NCBI RefSeq assembly: GCF_963677035.1
Contig: NZ_OY781472.1
Location: 3,005,658 to 3,069,657, forward strand
Reading direction: 5' to 3'
Length of the DNA: 64,000 nucleotides
DNA from: an uncultured Hyphomonas sp.
GTDB lineage: Bacteria; Pseudomonadota; Alphaproteobacteria; Caulobacterales; Hyphomonadaceae
The notes beneath the pieces are model-generated. The model searched no databases, had not been told where the DNA came from, and saw only the letters and a list, made by a program, of their open reading frames with translations. The first letter of the stretch is position 1. Each line of letters begins with the position of its first letter. A program made the position numbers and the translations under genes. Positions 39,149 through 50,149 of the stretch are shown one piece after another.

Positions 39149-39601
39149 CTAGTTGGCGACGCCTTTTTTCAGCTCATAGGTTCCGAGCGACGTTACATTG
39201 AACCATTCTTGGATGTCGGGATGGCTCAGCGGTTGTTCAGAATCGTCCGGCACAAGGTTTTGCTCAGACACGTAGGCGATATAGTGGGTGCGCTCGTTCT
39301 CGGCGAACAGGTGGTAGAAGGGCTGGTCCTTGCGGGGGCGCACCTCTTCCGGGATGGCTTCATACCATTCATCCGTGTTCGCGAATTGCGGATCCACATC
39401 GAAAATGATGCCACGGAACGGGAAATGACGGTGCCGAACGACCTGACCAATCTGATATTTCGCCGTGAACGTGGAAACCGCGTTGTAGCTGACATTCCGG
39501 TCTACCGGACGGTCCAGCACATATGGCGCTTCGGCGGACTGCCTGCGTTTGCGGCTACGCCCTCCGGTCAACCACCCAAACAGCCCACGTCTACTGGTCA
39601 T
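39149..39601 (-). CDS. hspQ: Heat shock protein HspQ
   Basis: HspQ (YccV-like, hemimethylated-DNA-binding fold) modulates Lon-dependent protein turnover and was first linked to oriC DNA. The 150-residue protein has the core KYQIGQVVRHRHFPFRGIIFDVDPQF, PFYHLFAENERTHYIAYVSEQNL, and LSHPDIQEWF. An N-terminal basic stretch (GGRSRKRRQ) of about 45 residues is additional to the core. GGAG lies six bases before the ATG. It is divergent from the ppx/gppA gene. Confidence 0.93.
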   Translation of the reverse strand: MTSRRGLFGWLTGGRSRKRRQSAEAPYVLDRPVDRNVSYNAVSTFTAKYQIGQVVRHRHFPFRGIIFDVDPQFANTDEWYEAIPEEVRPRKDQPFYHLFAENERTHYIAYVSEQNLVPDDSEQPLSHPDIQEWFNVTSLGTYELKKGVAN

Positions 39602-39652
39602 TTACGTCTCCTGTGATAGAGATTGCCTCAAGATTTCAGTTTGGGCCACATC

Positions 39653-40801
39653 ATGGCTGACAAAAAAGCGGCGAACCGCCGGGGAAACCGGCGAGGTTCG
39701 CGCAAAGGGCGCAATGGACCGCTTTATGCGGCTGTTGACCTTGGAACCAATAATTGCCGCCTGCTTGTGGCGGAGCCGTGGGGGAAATCCTTCCGCGTCG
39801 TTGATTCACATTCACAGATCGCGCGTCTGGGCGAGGGGCTTCACGAAACCGGCCGGCTGTCAGACGCCTCGATCGAGCGGGCACTTGATGCCCTGAAGGC
39901 GATCCGCCGAAAAATAAAAAACCATGGTGTCGGCCGGGTTCGCTGCATCGCGACGGAAGCCTGCCGCCAGGCTGTGAACGGGGCTGATTTTATCCGCCGC
40001 GTGCATGAAGAAACCGGCCTGACCTTCAAGATCATTAACGCCAAGGAAGAGGCCCGCCTCGCCACCATCGGTTGTCACGACCTGATGGGCGAGGACGCCA
40101 AGACGGTGTTGGTCATCGATATTGGTGGCGGCTCGACAGAACTGTCCTGGGTGAACGCCAAAGTAGCCCGGGAGGGTGGGTCGCACGGGCTCGTCAAACG
40201 CGCGCCAATTCAGGACTGGACCAGCCTGCCATTGGGCGTCGTGACCCTTCATGAGCGGTTCGGGCACCTGCCGGAAGAAGACGCTTTCCCCGCCATGGTA
40301 GATTATTGTGGCGAAGTGATTGGCGCCTGGAAAGGCACAGAGCGCGTCAGCCGTGCCATGACGCAAAAAGGCTCTCATCTGATCGGCACTTCCGGGACGG
40401 TCACCTGCCTCGCAGGGGTTCACCTGAAGCTTGAGCGCTACCGGCGCGACAAGGTCGATGGCAGTTGGATGAGCCGGGAAGAGGCGGACGCCGCGGTCAA
40501 ATTGTTGCGCGATCTCGGCCTGGATGGACGGGCAACCCTGCCCACCATCGGAGAAGAGCGGGCGAGCCTGATGCTGTCCGGCTGCGCCATAATGCAATCC
40601 ATCTGGGATGCCTTTCCCGGGGATCGCATGCGCGTCGGCGACCGCGGGCTGCGTGAGGGGCTCCTGCTGTCGATGATGTATGGTGGCAAGAGCCCGCGGA
40701 AACGCAGCAATCGCCGCCGCACAGGCCGGAACAAATCCACGGACGCCGGACCGGGCGCCGCAGAAGACCGCAATTCCCCCACCGCAGAGGTCTCCCCATG
40801 A
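39653..40801 (+). CDS. Ppx/GppA family phosphatase
   Basis: An exopolyphosphatase/pppGpp phosphatase-family protein of 382 residues with the actin-like ATPase fold: phosphate-1 segment YAAVDLGTNNCRLLVAE, ATEACRQAVNG, the second loop VIDIGGGSTELSW, and GTSGTVTCLAGVH. A basic N-terminus (KKAANRRGNRRGSRKGRN) and a basic C-terminal tail flank the core. It is short, with no C-terminal HD-like part, as is common in alphaproteobacteria. It overlaps rlmE by four bases, so the pair is translationally coupled. Confidence 0.92.
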   Translation: MADKKAANRRGNRRGSRKGRNGPLYAAVDLGTNNCRLLVAEPWGKSFRVVDSHSQIARLGEGLHETGRLSDASIERALDALKAIRRKIKNHGVGRVRCIATEACRQAVNGADFIRRVHEETGLTFKIINAKEEARLATIGCHDLMGEDAKTVLVIDIGGGSTELSWVNAKVAREGGSHGLVKRAPIQDWTSLPLGVVTLHERFGHLPEEDAFPAMVDYCGEVIGAWKGTERVSRAMTQKGSHLIGTSGTVTCLAGVHLKLERYRRDKVDGSWMSREEADAAVKLLRDLGLDGRATLPTIGEERASLMLSGCAIMQSIWDAFPGDRMRVGDRGLREGLLLSMMYGGKSPRKRSNRRRTGRNKSTDAGPGAAEDRNSPTAEVSP

Positions 40802-41517
40802 CGGACGACGAAAAACGCCGCTGGAAAGGCCCGTCCGACAAGCGCGGTACATCCGGTCGGCGGATGGGCGAGCGCAAGATCATTGCGCACAGGGCAAAAA
40901 ACGAAAGCTCCAAACGCTGGATCGAGCGGCAACTTCAGGATCCCTACGTCCAGAAAGCCAAATCGGAAGGCTATCGCGCCCGTGCGGCTTATAAGCTGCT
41001 GGAGATTGACGAGAAACTGCATCTGTTCCGGCGTGGCCAGCGCGTTGTCGATCTGGGATGCGCTCCCGGCGGGTGGCTGCAGGTGGCCGGGACAAAAGGG
41101 GCCAGCGAGATTGCCGGGATCGACCTCCTGCCAGTCGAGCCCCTGGCCGGCGTGCACATTGTCCAGGGCGATATCAACGAACCGGGCGACGTGGCCGAAC
41201 TTATGAAAGGTCTGACCGGTCCACCGGATCTTGTTCTGTCAGACATGGCGGCGAACACGACCGGGCACAAGCAAACCGATCACCTGCGCACGGTCACCCT
41301 CGTCGAAATGGCGGCGGCCTTCGCCGTCGAGCATCTCGCGCCGGGCGGCACCTTTTGTTCAAAGGTTTTTCAGGGCGGCGCGACCAAGGAAGTGCTGGAC
41401 CTTCTGAAAGCCAATTTCACCAGTGTGAAACATATCAAGCCACCGGCCAGCCGGGCTGGTAGTCCGGAAATCTTCGTCGTGGCGAAGGGGTTTCGCGGAT
41501 CGCGCAAGGCGGGCTGA
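40798..41517 (+). CDS. rlmE: 23S rRNA 2'-O-methyltransferase RlmE (FtsJ)
   Basis: Methylates U2552 of the 23S rRNA A-loop late in 50S assembly. The 239-residue protein has a basic N-terminus, the entry Lys in GYRARAAYKLLEID, the SAM motif VVDLGCAPGGWLQVAG, the catalytic Asp in LVLSDMAANTTGHKQTDHLR, Lys in GGTFCSKVFQGG, and Glu in SPEIFVVAKGF, giving the full K-D-K-E tetrad. ATGA overlap with the upstream ppx/gppA gene. Confidence 0.97.
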   Translation: MTDDEKRRWKGPSDKRGTSGRRMGERKIIAHRAKNESSKRWIERQLQDPYVQKAKSEGYRARAAYKLLEIDEKLHLFRRGQRVVDLGCAPGGWLQVAGTKGASEIAGIDLLPVEPLAGVHIVQGDINEPGDVAELMKGLTGPPDLVLSDMAANTTGHKQTDHLRTVTLVEMAAAFAVEHLAPGGTFCSKVFQGGATKEVLDLLKANFTSVKHIKPPASRAGSPEIFVVAKGFRGSRKAG

Positions 41518-41523
41518 GCCGGG

Positions 41524-42486
41524 TCAGCCTGATCCGGAGCAATCTTTCCCGAGCGGGGAGGGAAGTGCCTGAAAGTATCCATTGTCCGGGAACAGGTCTT
41601 TTGAAACCGATTTGATGCAATCGATCTCGGCATGCGTCAGGCGGTTTTGCCAGTCGTTCAGGCGCTCTGTGACCGTCAGGCTTTCCCGGCCGGAATTGGT
41701 CACCGGGCTCGCCGCGTCATTGGACGCGATGTTCACGGACGCGATATTCAGGCGGTTCAGAATACCGGGCCCTTGTCCTACGATGTCTTCATACCGGACG
41801 AGGTGTGCCTTGCCTGAAATGATACTTTGTTGTGTGGCCCGCTCGCTGAGGCTCCACAAAGCGGCTAGGCGGTGCACCGGGGATGTGTCGAACCGGAGCA
41901 GGGTGTCCGCGCGTTCGTATTCCGTGGTGCCTTTGGTGAAGTCCTGGAGGCTGTAAGTCTGGAAGAAACGCACATCCTCGAACCGCCACGACCAGTCCGT
42001 TTCCTTGAAGCTGGCATAAATTGCCGCCGGATTTCTCCGGATGTGAATGATCGGGACGCGATGATTGTCAGCCACCTCATCCAGGACGAAGCCCAATTGA
42101 GTAAACTTCACCACCAATTGGCGAGACCAGGCCCGGGAGCCTGAACGCCTCAGAAAATGGGTGTAGCCATGCGTGCCGACACCCCTCAAAGCGAGGTGCA
42201 GTTTGATCCGGTCCCGCGGCGTCAGACAGTTGGCTGACAGGGGCATATAGACATTACGGCTCGCTTCGGAGCCCCGGCGGCTTAACTGGTCCCATTGATG
42301 TCCGGCTGCAGGGGAAAACGGTTCAAAGAGCGACTTGGCATCCAGCGCATCGACAAGCGTCTGCTGCAGCCATGTGGTGCCACTGCGCCAGAAACCGTTG
42401 ACCAACAGGGTATTCTTCAGGTTCGGCGCGCTGACATAGTCCATCAGCCCGATAGAAGTGAGTTTTAGACGACCAAAGCCTCGCAC
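41524..42486 (-). CDS. Sulfotransferase-family protein
   Basis: A 320-residue protein that probably moves sulfate from PAPS to an unknown acceptor. The PAPS 5'-phosphosulfate loop is LLVNGFWRSGTTWLQQTLVD at about residues 27-46 and a 3'-phosphate-type segment (PIIHIRRNPAAIYASF) follows near residue 150. The start at 42486 is GTG with AGG nine bases upstream; the ATG at 42444 is an alternative. It converges on rlmE. The upstream 224-base gap is richer in A+T than its neighbours, a weak sign that the gene was acquired separately. Confidence 0.85.
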   Translation of the reverse strand: MRGFGRLKLTSIGLMDYVSAPNLKNTLLVNGFWRSGTTWLQQTLVDALDAKSLFEPFSPAAGHQWDQLSRRGSEASRNVYMPLSANCLTPRDRIKLHLALRGVGTHGYTHFLRRSGSRAWSRQLVVKFTQLGFVLDEVADNHRVPIIHIRRNPAAIYASFKETDWSWRFEDVRFFQTYSLQDFTKGTTEYERADTLLRFDTSPVHRLAALWSLSERATQQSIISGKAHLVRYEDIVGQGPGILNRLNIASVNIASNDAASPVTNSGRESLTVTERLNDWQNRLTHAEIDCIKSVSKDLFPDNGYFQALPSPLGKDCSGSG

Positions 42487-42710
42487 GTTTTTTAACCTAC
42501 CCTGGATTCCACACGAATTGCTATTCTATTGGCAATTCCTGGACCAGACAGTGCTTTGAGCTCTCTGATACCCCGTATTCATTACAGAATCAGGATTTTT
42601 AGGTGTTGGGAGTTCCTACCGATAAGGATGAGTGGCTCTAACCGGAGTTTTGGGTATCCAATTGTGGTACACCCCTGAACCAGGCGACCGTACAGACCGG
42701 CGCCCCTAAA

Positions 42711-43010
42711 TCAAAGACGTGCTTCGATGGTGTGGTGACTGCCCGGGCGTCGTTTTCCGCCACAGGCGCGTTGAAAATAGAAGTCTTCAGCGTCCGCCGC
42801 CTTGCTGGCTGCCTCGTACCCCAGTTTCAGGGTCACCTGATAATGTGTCACCTGGCCATTTGAGATGAAGCCGCGCGCCGTGACGACATCGAACCAGTCG
42901 GGCTCTCCATAACCGTCTCGTGCCACCGTGAGCGTCCGGGCAATCGCGTCATCCACGGACACATCTGACGTCCCGGTGATCGTGCGGTTAAAAGAACTGG
43001 CGGCAGGCAT
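42711..43010 (-). CDS. Dodecin-like protein with C-terminal extension
   Basis: A 99-residue protein whose first 70 residues fit the dodecin fold, a small dodecamer that stores flavin in bacteria: TGTSDVSVDDAIARTL, then PDWFDVVTARGFISNGQVTHYQVTLKLGYE, matching the canonical WFEV..RG...G.V..YQV.LKV.F pattern. About 30 residues follow (AEDFYFQRACGGKRRPGSHHTIEARL), beyond the usual dodecin end. No ribosome-binding site is obvious. Flavin binding is inferred from fold only. Confidence 0.72.
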   Translation of the reverse strand: MPAASSFNRTITGTSDVSVDDAIARTLTVARDGYGEPDWFDVVTARGFISNGQVTHYQVTLKLGYEAASKAADAEDFYFQRACGGKRRPGSHHTIEARL

Positions 43011-43152
43011 AGGTGGAGGGTTTTCCGTTCGTTTGCTTCAACTCCCTCCGCAATATTTATGCCCGATGGCCCTGTTTGGTTCCAATTAACTGTCGCTTGC
43101 GCGCCGCCGCGTGACGTTTCACAATGCTGGCAGCACATCGGGAGGATACGAC

Positions 43153-43560
43153 ATGACGACGACTGGCGGCTGCTACTGCGGCGAAATCCGATACGAGGCG
43201 GAAGGCGAGCCTGTTATGAAAGGCGAATGCCATTGCCGCGAATGCCAGTACATTACAGGCGGACAAGCGAACGATTTCATGGCCATGCCAACGGCCGGAT
43301 TCCGCTATACCAAGGGAGAGCCGAAGAAATTCAAGCGCAGTGACATCGAACATTCCGTCACCCGGGAGTTCTGCGGGAATTGCGGGACACATATCCTGAC
43401 CCGGTCGCTCGCCCTGCCGGATGCGGTGATCCTCAAAGTTGGAACGCTCGACGATACGAGCCTCTTCGGCCAGCCGCACGTTGTGATGCAAACGGCCGAC
43501 GCGCCAAGCTTCCATCACATCCCCGAGGGCATCCCGTCTTTTGAGAAGTTTCCCGGATGA
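43153..43560 (+). CDS. GFA family zinc protein
   Basis: A 135-residue member of the GFA (glutathione-dependent formaldehyde-activating/CENP-V) family. Zinc-type cysteines are Cys7 and Cys9 (GGCYCGEIRYE), Cys26, Cys28 and Cys31 (CHCREC), and Cys74/Cys77 (FCGNCGTHIL). The biochemical role is not established for most relatives and formaldehyde activation is not proven here. GGGAGGATACGAC precedes the ATG. The stop overlaps the next gene start by ATGA. Confidence 0.92.
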   Translation: MTTTGGCYCGEIRYEAEGEPVMKGECHCRECQYITGGQANDFMAMPTAGFRYTKGEPKKFKRSDIEHSVTREFCGNCGTHILTRSLALPDAVILKVGTLDDTSLFGQPHVVMQTADAPSFHHIPEGIPSFEKFPG

Positions 43561-43979
43561 AGCCTGAACGGCTGATCTTTATCGGGGCGGCGATCGCGAC
43601 GATCGCCGCCTGTGGTGCAATTCGGGACTATCATGCGGCCAATCCGGACTTTGGCAGCTCCATGCCGCCTTATGAGCGCATCCAGTTTGCCTCGCAGTTT
43701 GCGACACCGGACGAACGGGCCAGATGTGAAGCAGCCGGCGGCGTGGTTCAGCGAGCGGGTATGCTCGGCTGGCAGCACTGTATCCAGACGTATCCGGATG
43801 CCGGGCAGGCGTGCCACGGCAGCGAAGACTGTCTCGGCCAATGCAGGCTGGATGAAACGGCAGGCCCCGTTGAGGCCGGCGCACCAGCGCAAGGTATCTG
43901 CCAGGCCAGTGACGACCCCTTCGGCTGCTACACCCGCGTCGAAGACGGTAAGGCCGCCCAGACGATTTGCGTCGACTAG
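43557..43979 (+). CDS. Cys-rich putative lipoprotein
   Basis: An unrecognised 140-residue protein. The N-terminus IFIGAAIATIAACGAI gives a lipobox with Cys19, so it is probably membrane-anchored in the periplasm. Eight or more further cysteines occur (for example in RARCEAAGG, QHCIQTY, QACHGSEDCLGQC, GICQASDDPFGCYTR, TICVD), suggesting disulfides. It is translationally coupled to the GFA gene by ATGA overlap. Function unknown. Confidence 0.8.
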   Translation: MKPERLIFIGAAIATIAACGAIRDYHAANPDFGSSMPPYERIQFASQFATPDERARCEAAGGVVQRAGMLGWQHCIQTYPDAGQACHGSEDCLGQCRLDETAGPVEAGAPAQGICQASDDPFGCYTRVEDGKAAQTICVD

Positions 43980-44015
43980 CGCTTAGATCCGATACCCCGC
44001 CTGTGTGCCGGAAGG

Positions 44016-46928
<2,913 letters not shown>

Positions 46929-46986
46929 AGGCGGCATTCGGTCAGGTGGCATTGTCAAAATGTGTGCCGCAGCTTAGCAGAATTGA

Positions 46987-47673
46987 ATGATTGCGGCTGT
47001 CCTGTTCGATCTTGACGATACGCTCCTTGATCGAACGGGATCGCTCCGATCGTTCCTGGAAGACCAATACAGAAGATTTGCACCCCGGCTGGGTTCCGCC
47101 TCCTTGCAACAATGGCAGGCGCGTTTTCTTGAATTGGATCAGCGAGGTTATGTCCCCAAGTCTGAGGTCTACCCGCAAATCCTGAAAGCGTTTGACGGCG
47201 ACCTCTCAAGTGTTGAGCTTTTGCTTTCAGACTATAATGAGCGATGTTGCGAACACGCCCGCGGGTTTCCTCATATGAGAGAAACACTACAGCAATTGCG
47301 AAGCGAAGGCCTTAAACTTGGTATTGTCTCCAATGGTTGGACGCGCTTCCAGACGCGGCACATCAATGCCCTTGGATTAGAAGACCTGGTGGATGCCTGC
47401 CTCATTTCCGAAGCAGAGCAATTGCGCAAACCGGATGCCAGACTATTTGCGCGTGCCGCATCGCGAGTAGGGGCCTCTCTTCAGGATTGCCTGTTTATCG
47501 GAGATAACCCTGTCGCCGATATTTTGGGTGCGCATGGTGCAGGCATGCAAACAGCCTGGATTCCGCGAGGCCTGGATTGGCCTGACGATGCCGCCTCAAA
47601 CCCAGGGCATACACTCCAGGATCTTTCTGAGGTTATCGAACTGGTGCAAGCCTCACGAGAGGCGGGCCTTTAA
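46987..47673 (+). CDS. HAD-superfamily hydrolase
   Basis: A 228-residue phosphatase-like enzyme of unknown substrate. Motif I is VLFDLDDTLLDRTGSL at residues 5-20 with both Asp, motif II is VSNGW, motif III LRKPDARLF, and motif IV FIGDNPVADILGA. The helical cap between motifs I and II spans about residues 20-95, typical of subfamily IA. The frame begins at an ATG without a clear ribosome-binding site. It lies between guaB and a conserved-looking hypothetical gene in the region that may have been duplicated. Confidence 0.88.
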   Translation: MIAAVLFDLDDTLLDRTGSLRSFLEDQYRRFAPRLGSASLQQWQARFLELDQRGYVPKSEVYPQILKAFDGDLSSVELLLSDYNERCCEHARGFPHMRETLQQLRSEGLKLGIVSNGWTRFQTRHINALGLEDLVDACLISEAEQLRKPDARLFARAASRVGASLQDCLFIGDNPVADILGAHGAGMQTAWIPRGLDWPDDAASNPGHTLQDLSEVIELVQASREAGL

Positions 47674-47739
47674 AGCTCAGCAAGGTGGCTTATCCACCAC
47701 CCAATCCAACCGGATACGCCCGTGCGCCATATTCTGCGC

Positions 47740-48333
47740 ATGAACACCGAATACATCACCTTCGCCCTGCAACAGGTTCGCGTCAGCCTGGCAAAGGCCA
47801 CATATGATGCCGGGCTGATCCGGTCTACGGATACCGTTCCGCAATCTGCGGCGCGGTGGTGGCGGACGCGCGTCAAAACGCTGGTGATCATCCTCCGCCG
47901 TCTGATCATGCTGATGGCCCTCGACCTGACGCTTGATCCAGTAAAACCGCGTGCCGCGAAGTCTACGGCGCCGGAAGAAGAGCCTGTGCACACCAAGGCC
48001 CAGATTCAATACAGCATTGCGCTCAGCGGCCAGACACACGTCTACACTCTGGAAGGGCAGGACTTTCCCGAAGGTTTGCGCGGCGCATCAGGTCCGGTGC
48101 CGGTCGCCACACTCATGCGTCGCTTCGAAGCACTCGCTCGTATCCTGCGCAATCCGGAAAAATATGCCGTATGCGTCGCCCGCATCATGGAGCGCCAGCG
48201 CAGGGCAGGGTCGCCGCGCCCGCTCTGCCTGCCGATTGCCATGCATAAACTGACACCTGAACTCGGGGCAGCGGCCGCCGGTCTGCCCATGCTGCTGGCC
48301 GTGGCCTTCGACCGGTGGAACGACAGCAGCTGA
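47740..48333 (+). CDS. Hypothetical protein
   Basis: I do not recognise this protein of about 197 residues. It has a basic, hydrophobic segment near the N-terminus (LVIILRRLIMLMALDLTL) that may be a membrane helix or amphipathic stretch, a central Thr/Glu-rich linker (KSTAPEEEPVHTK), and a leucine-rich C-terminal half with RNPEKYAVCVARIMERQRR. The start could instead be a GTG at 47722, six codons earlier; neither has a ribosome-binding site. It follows the HAD gene by 66 bases. Confidence 0.55.
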   Translation: MNTEYITFALQQVRVSLAKATYDAGLIRSTDTVPQSAARWWRTRVKTLVIILRRLIMLMALDLTLDPVKPRAAKSTAPEEEPVHTKAQIQYSIALSGQTHVYTLEGQDFPEGLRGASGPVPVATLMRRFEALARILRNPEKYAVCVARIMERQRRAGSPRPLCLPIAMHKLTPELGAAAAGLPMLLAVAFDRWNDSS

Positions 48334-48384
48334 TCCCACACCTTATCCAACACTTTTTGCCGGACGGGCTGAGGCCCTCGCCGG

Positions 48385-48475
48385 TCACACGTGCTGGATG
48401 TCACGTGGTTCGCGCCACATTGCTTCCATCGGTGGGACGCCGGGGCCGACTTTGAACAGTTTCGCTGTTCTCCGT
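48385..48475 (-). pseudogene. C-terminal remnant of a GNAT-type gene
   Basis: The minus strand reads KLFKVGPGVPPMEAMWRE, nearly the end of the intact GNAT at 49115-49717 (KLFEVGPGAPPMEAMWRE). Over 51 bases (48413-48463 against 49131-49181) only four differ. Upstream of the match the frame (NLRRTA...) no longer resembles the GNAT, so only the last 17-25 codons remain. The 5' end of the remnant faces the guaB remnant next to it. Confidence 0.8.
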
Positions 48476-48483
48476 AGGTTCGA

Positions 48484-48570
48484 CGAAGGTCGAGTGCCCT
48501 TAAGAAATACCATGTGCACGACCTGCAGATGAGGCGCGAGGCGCCGAATTATTCGCTTACCCGGGGGTAG
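48484..48570 (+). pseudogene. 3' remnant of a guaB-like gene
   Basis: The plus strand reads ALKKYHVHDLQMRREAPNYS LTRG then a TAG stop. The intact GuaB ends [24 protein letters not shown] then TAG (spaces inserted only to break the string). 14 of the final 19 residues match. It has no start or upstream part, so it is a fragment. Together with the GNAT remnant it marks the joint of a tandem duplication. The interval from 48334 to 48643 (310 bases) holds only these two fragments. Confidence 0.8.
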
Positions 48571-48643
48571 ATAAGGTTCGATTGACCGCATCTGACAGGT
48601 GACTATCCTGAGCAGGCAGCAATTGCTTCAAGGGGACCATCCA

Positions 48644-49102
48644 ATGAAATTCTCTTCTTATCTCGCGCTTGCCGCGCTGAGCGTGGCCGTCTGCGGACAG
48701 CCTGCTATCGCCCAGTCTCCGGGCAACTTCGGCACAGGCGCGTGGACCGACACGTCCTTCGTCAGGCAGACAATGCCGGACGGCACAGAGACCGAGCAAC
48801 AGAGCAGCAGCGGATCGGTTTGTATTGATGCCGGAAACAACACGTTGAGCGCGGTGGATCAGACTTTCCTCAAGACATATGCAGATCGCCAGTGCGTGAT
48901 CTCGGAAGAGAATTACAGTTCCACGGGTGATCTGACCACAATGGATGCGCATATCATTTGCGGGCCGCTAAGCGGCAATCTGCGCGTTCACTACGCCTTC
49001 AACCTTGTGCGGGTCTCTAGCAGCTTCGAAGTTGAAACCGGCGCGGGCATCACCACCATTTTCAATTCCTCAAGATGGCAACGCAGTGGCGACGGCTGCT
49101 AG
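48644..49102 (+). CDS. Secreted hypothetical protein (DUF3617-like)
   Basis: A 152-residue exported protein. A cleavable signal peptide (MKFSSYLALAALSVAVCGQPAIAQ) is followed by a mature part with paired Cys residues (SVCIDAG, RQCVISEEN, HIICGP) and short beta-prone segments, resembling the DUF3617 family in layout; I cannot confirm this. AAGGGGACCATCCA precedes the ATG at 48644. It lies in the second copy of the putatively duplicated interval, between the guaB fragment and the intact GNAT gene. Confidence 0.65.
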   Translation: MKFSSYLALAALSVAVCGQPAIAQSPGNFGTGAWTDTSFVRQTMPDGTETEQQSSSGSVCIDAGNNTLSAVDQTFLKTYADRQCVISEENYSSTGDLTTMDAHIICGPLSGNLRVHYAFNLVRVSSSFEVETGAGITTIFNSSRWQRSGDGC

Positions 49103-49114
49103 CAGGCCTGCGCG

Positions 49115-49717
49115 CTAGGTCTTTGCTTCCCGCCACATCGCTTCCATGGGTGGGGCGCCGGGGCCGACTTCGAACAGTTTCATCCGCTCGAAACCGTGGC
49201 TCATGTAGAAGCCGGTATTCTGCGGGTTCGAGTTTTCAAGATAGCAGGGCAGGCGAGCCTTGTCGGCGGCGGCCGTCATGGGAGCCATCATCAGCTTGCC
49301 GAGCCCCGTTCCGCGCGCGGCTTTGCGCGTGCCGATCGTGAAGAGGTAGAGGTGCGGGTCTTTCGGGTGGTGCTCGTCCATCACCTTGCCGGCCTTGAGC
49401 GCCCGGAAGATGGAGCCCTGCGTGCCTTTGAAAATCATGGTCGGCAACAGACTCAACGTTGGGATCAGGCCAAGTTCCCGCCGGTTCTGAGACTCAATCC
49501 ACATCGTCGCGCCGCCATCGCCGGCGATGTGACAAATGCCATGTTTCAGATAAATCGACCGTGCGAGCTCAGCGAATGTCGGCTGCAGGGCGTGCGAGTG
49601 GCCAAAAATCCAGAGCAACACCGGATCGGTCTCAAATGCTTCCCCCGTAATGTCGCCCATCAAACGCCAATCGGCGGGCCCGGCAGCGCGGAGCCCGGCA
49701 GGTAAATCGATGTCCAT
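49115..49717 (-). CDS. GNAT family N-acetyltransferase
   Basis: A 200-residue acyltransferase that uses acetyl-CoA on an unknown amine. The acetyl-CoA loop (motif A) is LYLFTIGTRKAARGTGLGKLMM, followed by PCYLENSNPQNTGFYMSHGF and the C-terminal FEVGPGAPPMEAMWRE. The first 60 residues have the conserved helices and an aromatic-rich segment typical of the group near the DUF family of GNATs. It is 12 bases from the stop of the DUF1330 gene on the same strand. Its C-terminus is duplicated as a fragment at 48385. Confidence 0.9.
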   Translation of the reverse strand: MDIDLPAGLRAAGPADWRLMGDITGEAFETDPVLLWIFGHSHALQPTFAELARSIYLKHGICHIAGDGGATMWIESQNRRELGLIPTLSLLPTMIFKGTQGSIFRALKAGKVMDEHHPKDPHLYLFTIGTRKAARGTGLGKLMMAPMTAAADKARLPCYLENSNPQNTGFYMSHGFERMKLFEVGPGAPPMEAMWREAKT

Positions 49718-49729
49718 GGCGTCAATCCT

Positions 49730-50032
49730 TCAGTTTTCGACGTCTTGCCAGCCTTTAATAAGGGCAATCTCGGCTGTTGCGGACGCATAGCGATGCTTCA
49801 CCAGGTCCTTGTATTCCTGGGAATTATACCAGGTCTGCATGTCTGCCTGGGTGGGAAACTCCAGCAGAACGGTGCGATCGTGGGGCCATTCCCCTTCGAT
49901 CACTTCGGCGCCGTCGTCTACAGACAAAAGCTTTCCGCCATACCGGGTGAGGATATCCATGAAACCGTCGCTGTATTTGGCGTAGGTCTCGCGGTCTTTG
50001 ATCTTCAATTTCGCGACTACGTACACAGTCAT
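49730..50032 (-). CDS. DUF1330 domain-containing protein
   Basis: A 100-residue dimeric alpha/beta-barrel-like protein: MTVYVVAKLKIKDRETYAKY, a central YGGKLLSVDDGAEVIEGEW, RTVLLEFPTQADMQTWYNSQEY and the C-terminal KHRYASATAEIALIKG are standard for the family. The function of DUF1330 proteins is not known; the fold is related to ferredoxin-like monooxygenases. It is divergent from the RsmB-type gene and immediately upstream of the GNAT gene. Confidence 0.92.
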   Translation of the reverse strand: MTVYVVAKLKIKDRETYAKYSDGFMDILTRYGGKLLSVDDGAEVIEGEWPHDRTVLLEFPTQADMQTWYNSQEYKDLVKHRYASATAEIALIKGWQDVEN

Positions 50033-50149
50033 CTTTACGTCCTCCCTCCAGACACGACTGTAAATGCCTCAGAGTTCCGGAGTCTATCTGTTTCAATGGA
50101 CCGCCGCTCCGGCTAAGCCGTTCTGAAACTCGACGTATAAAGGTGTTTC

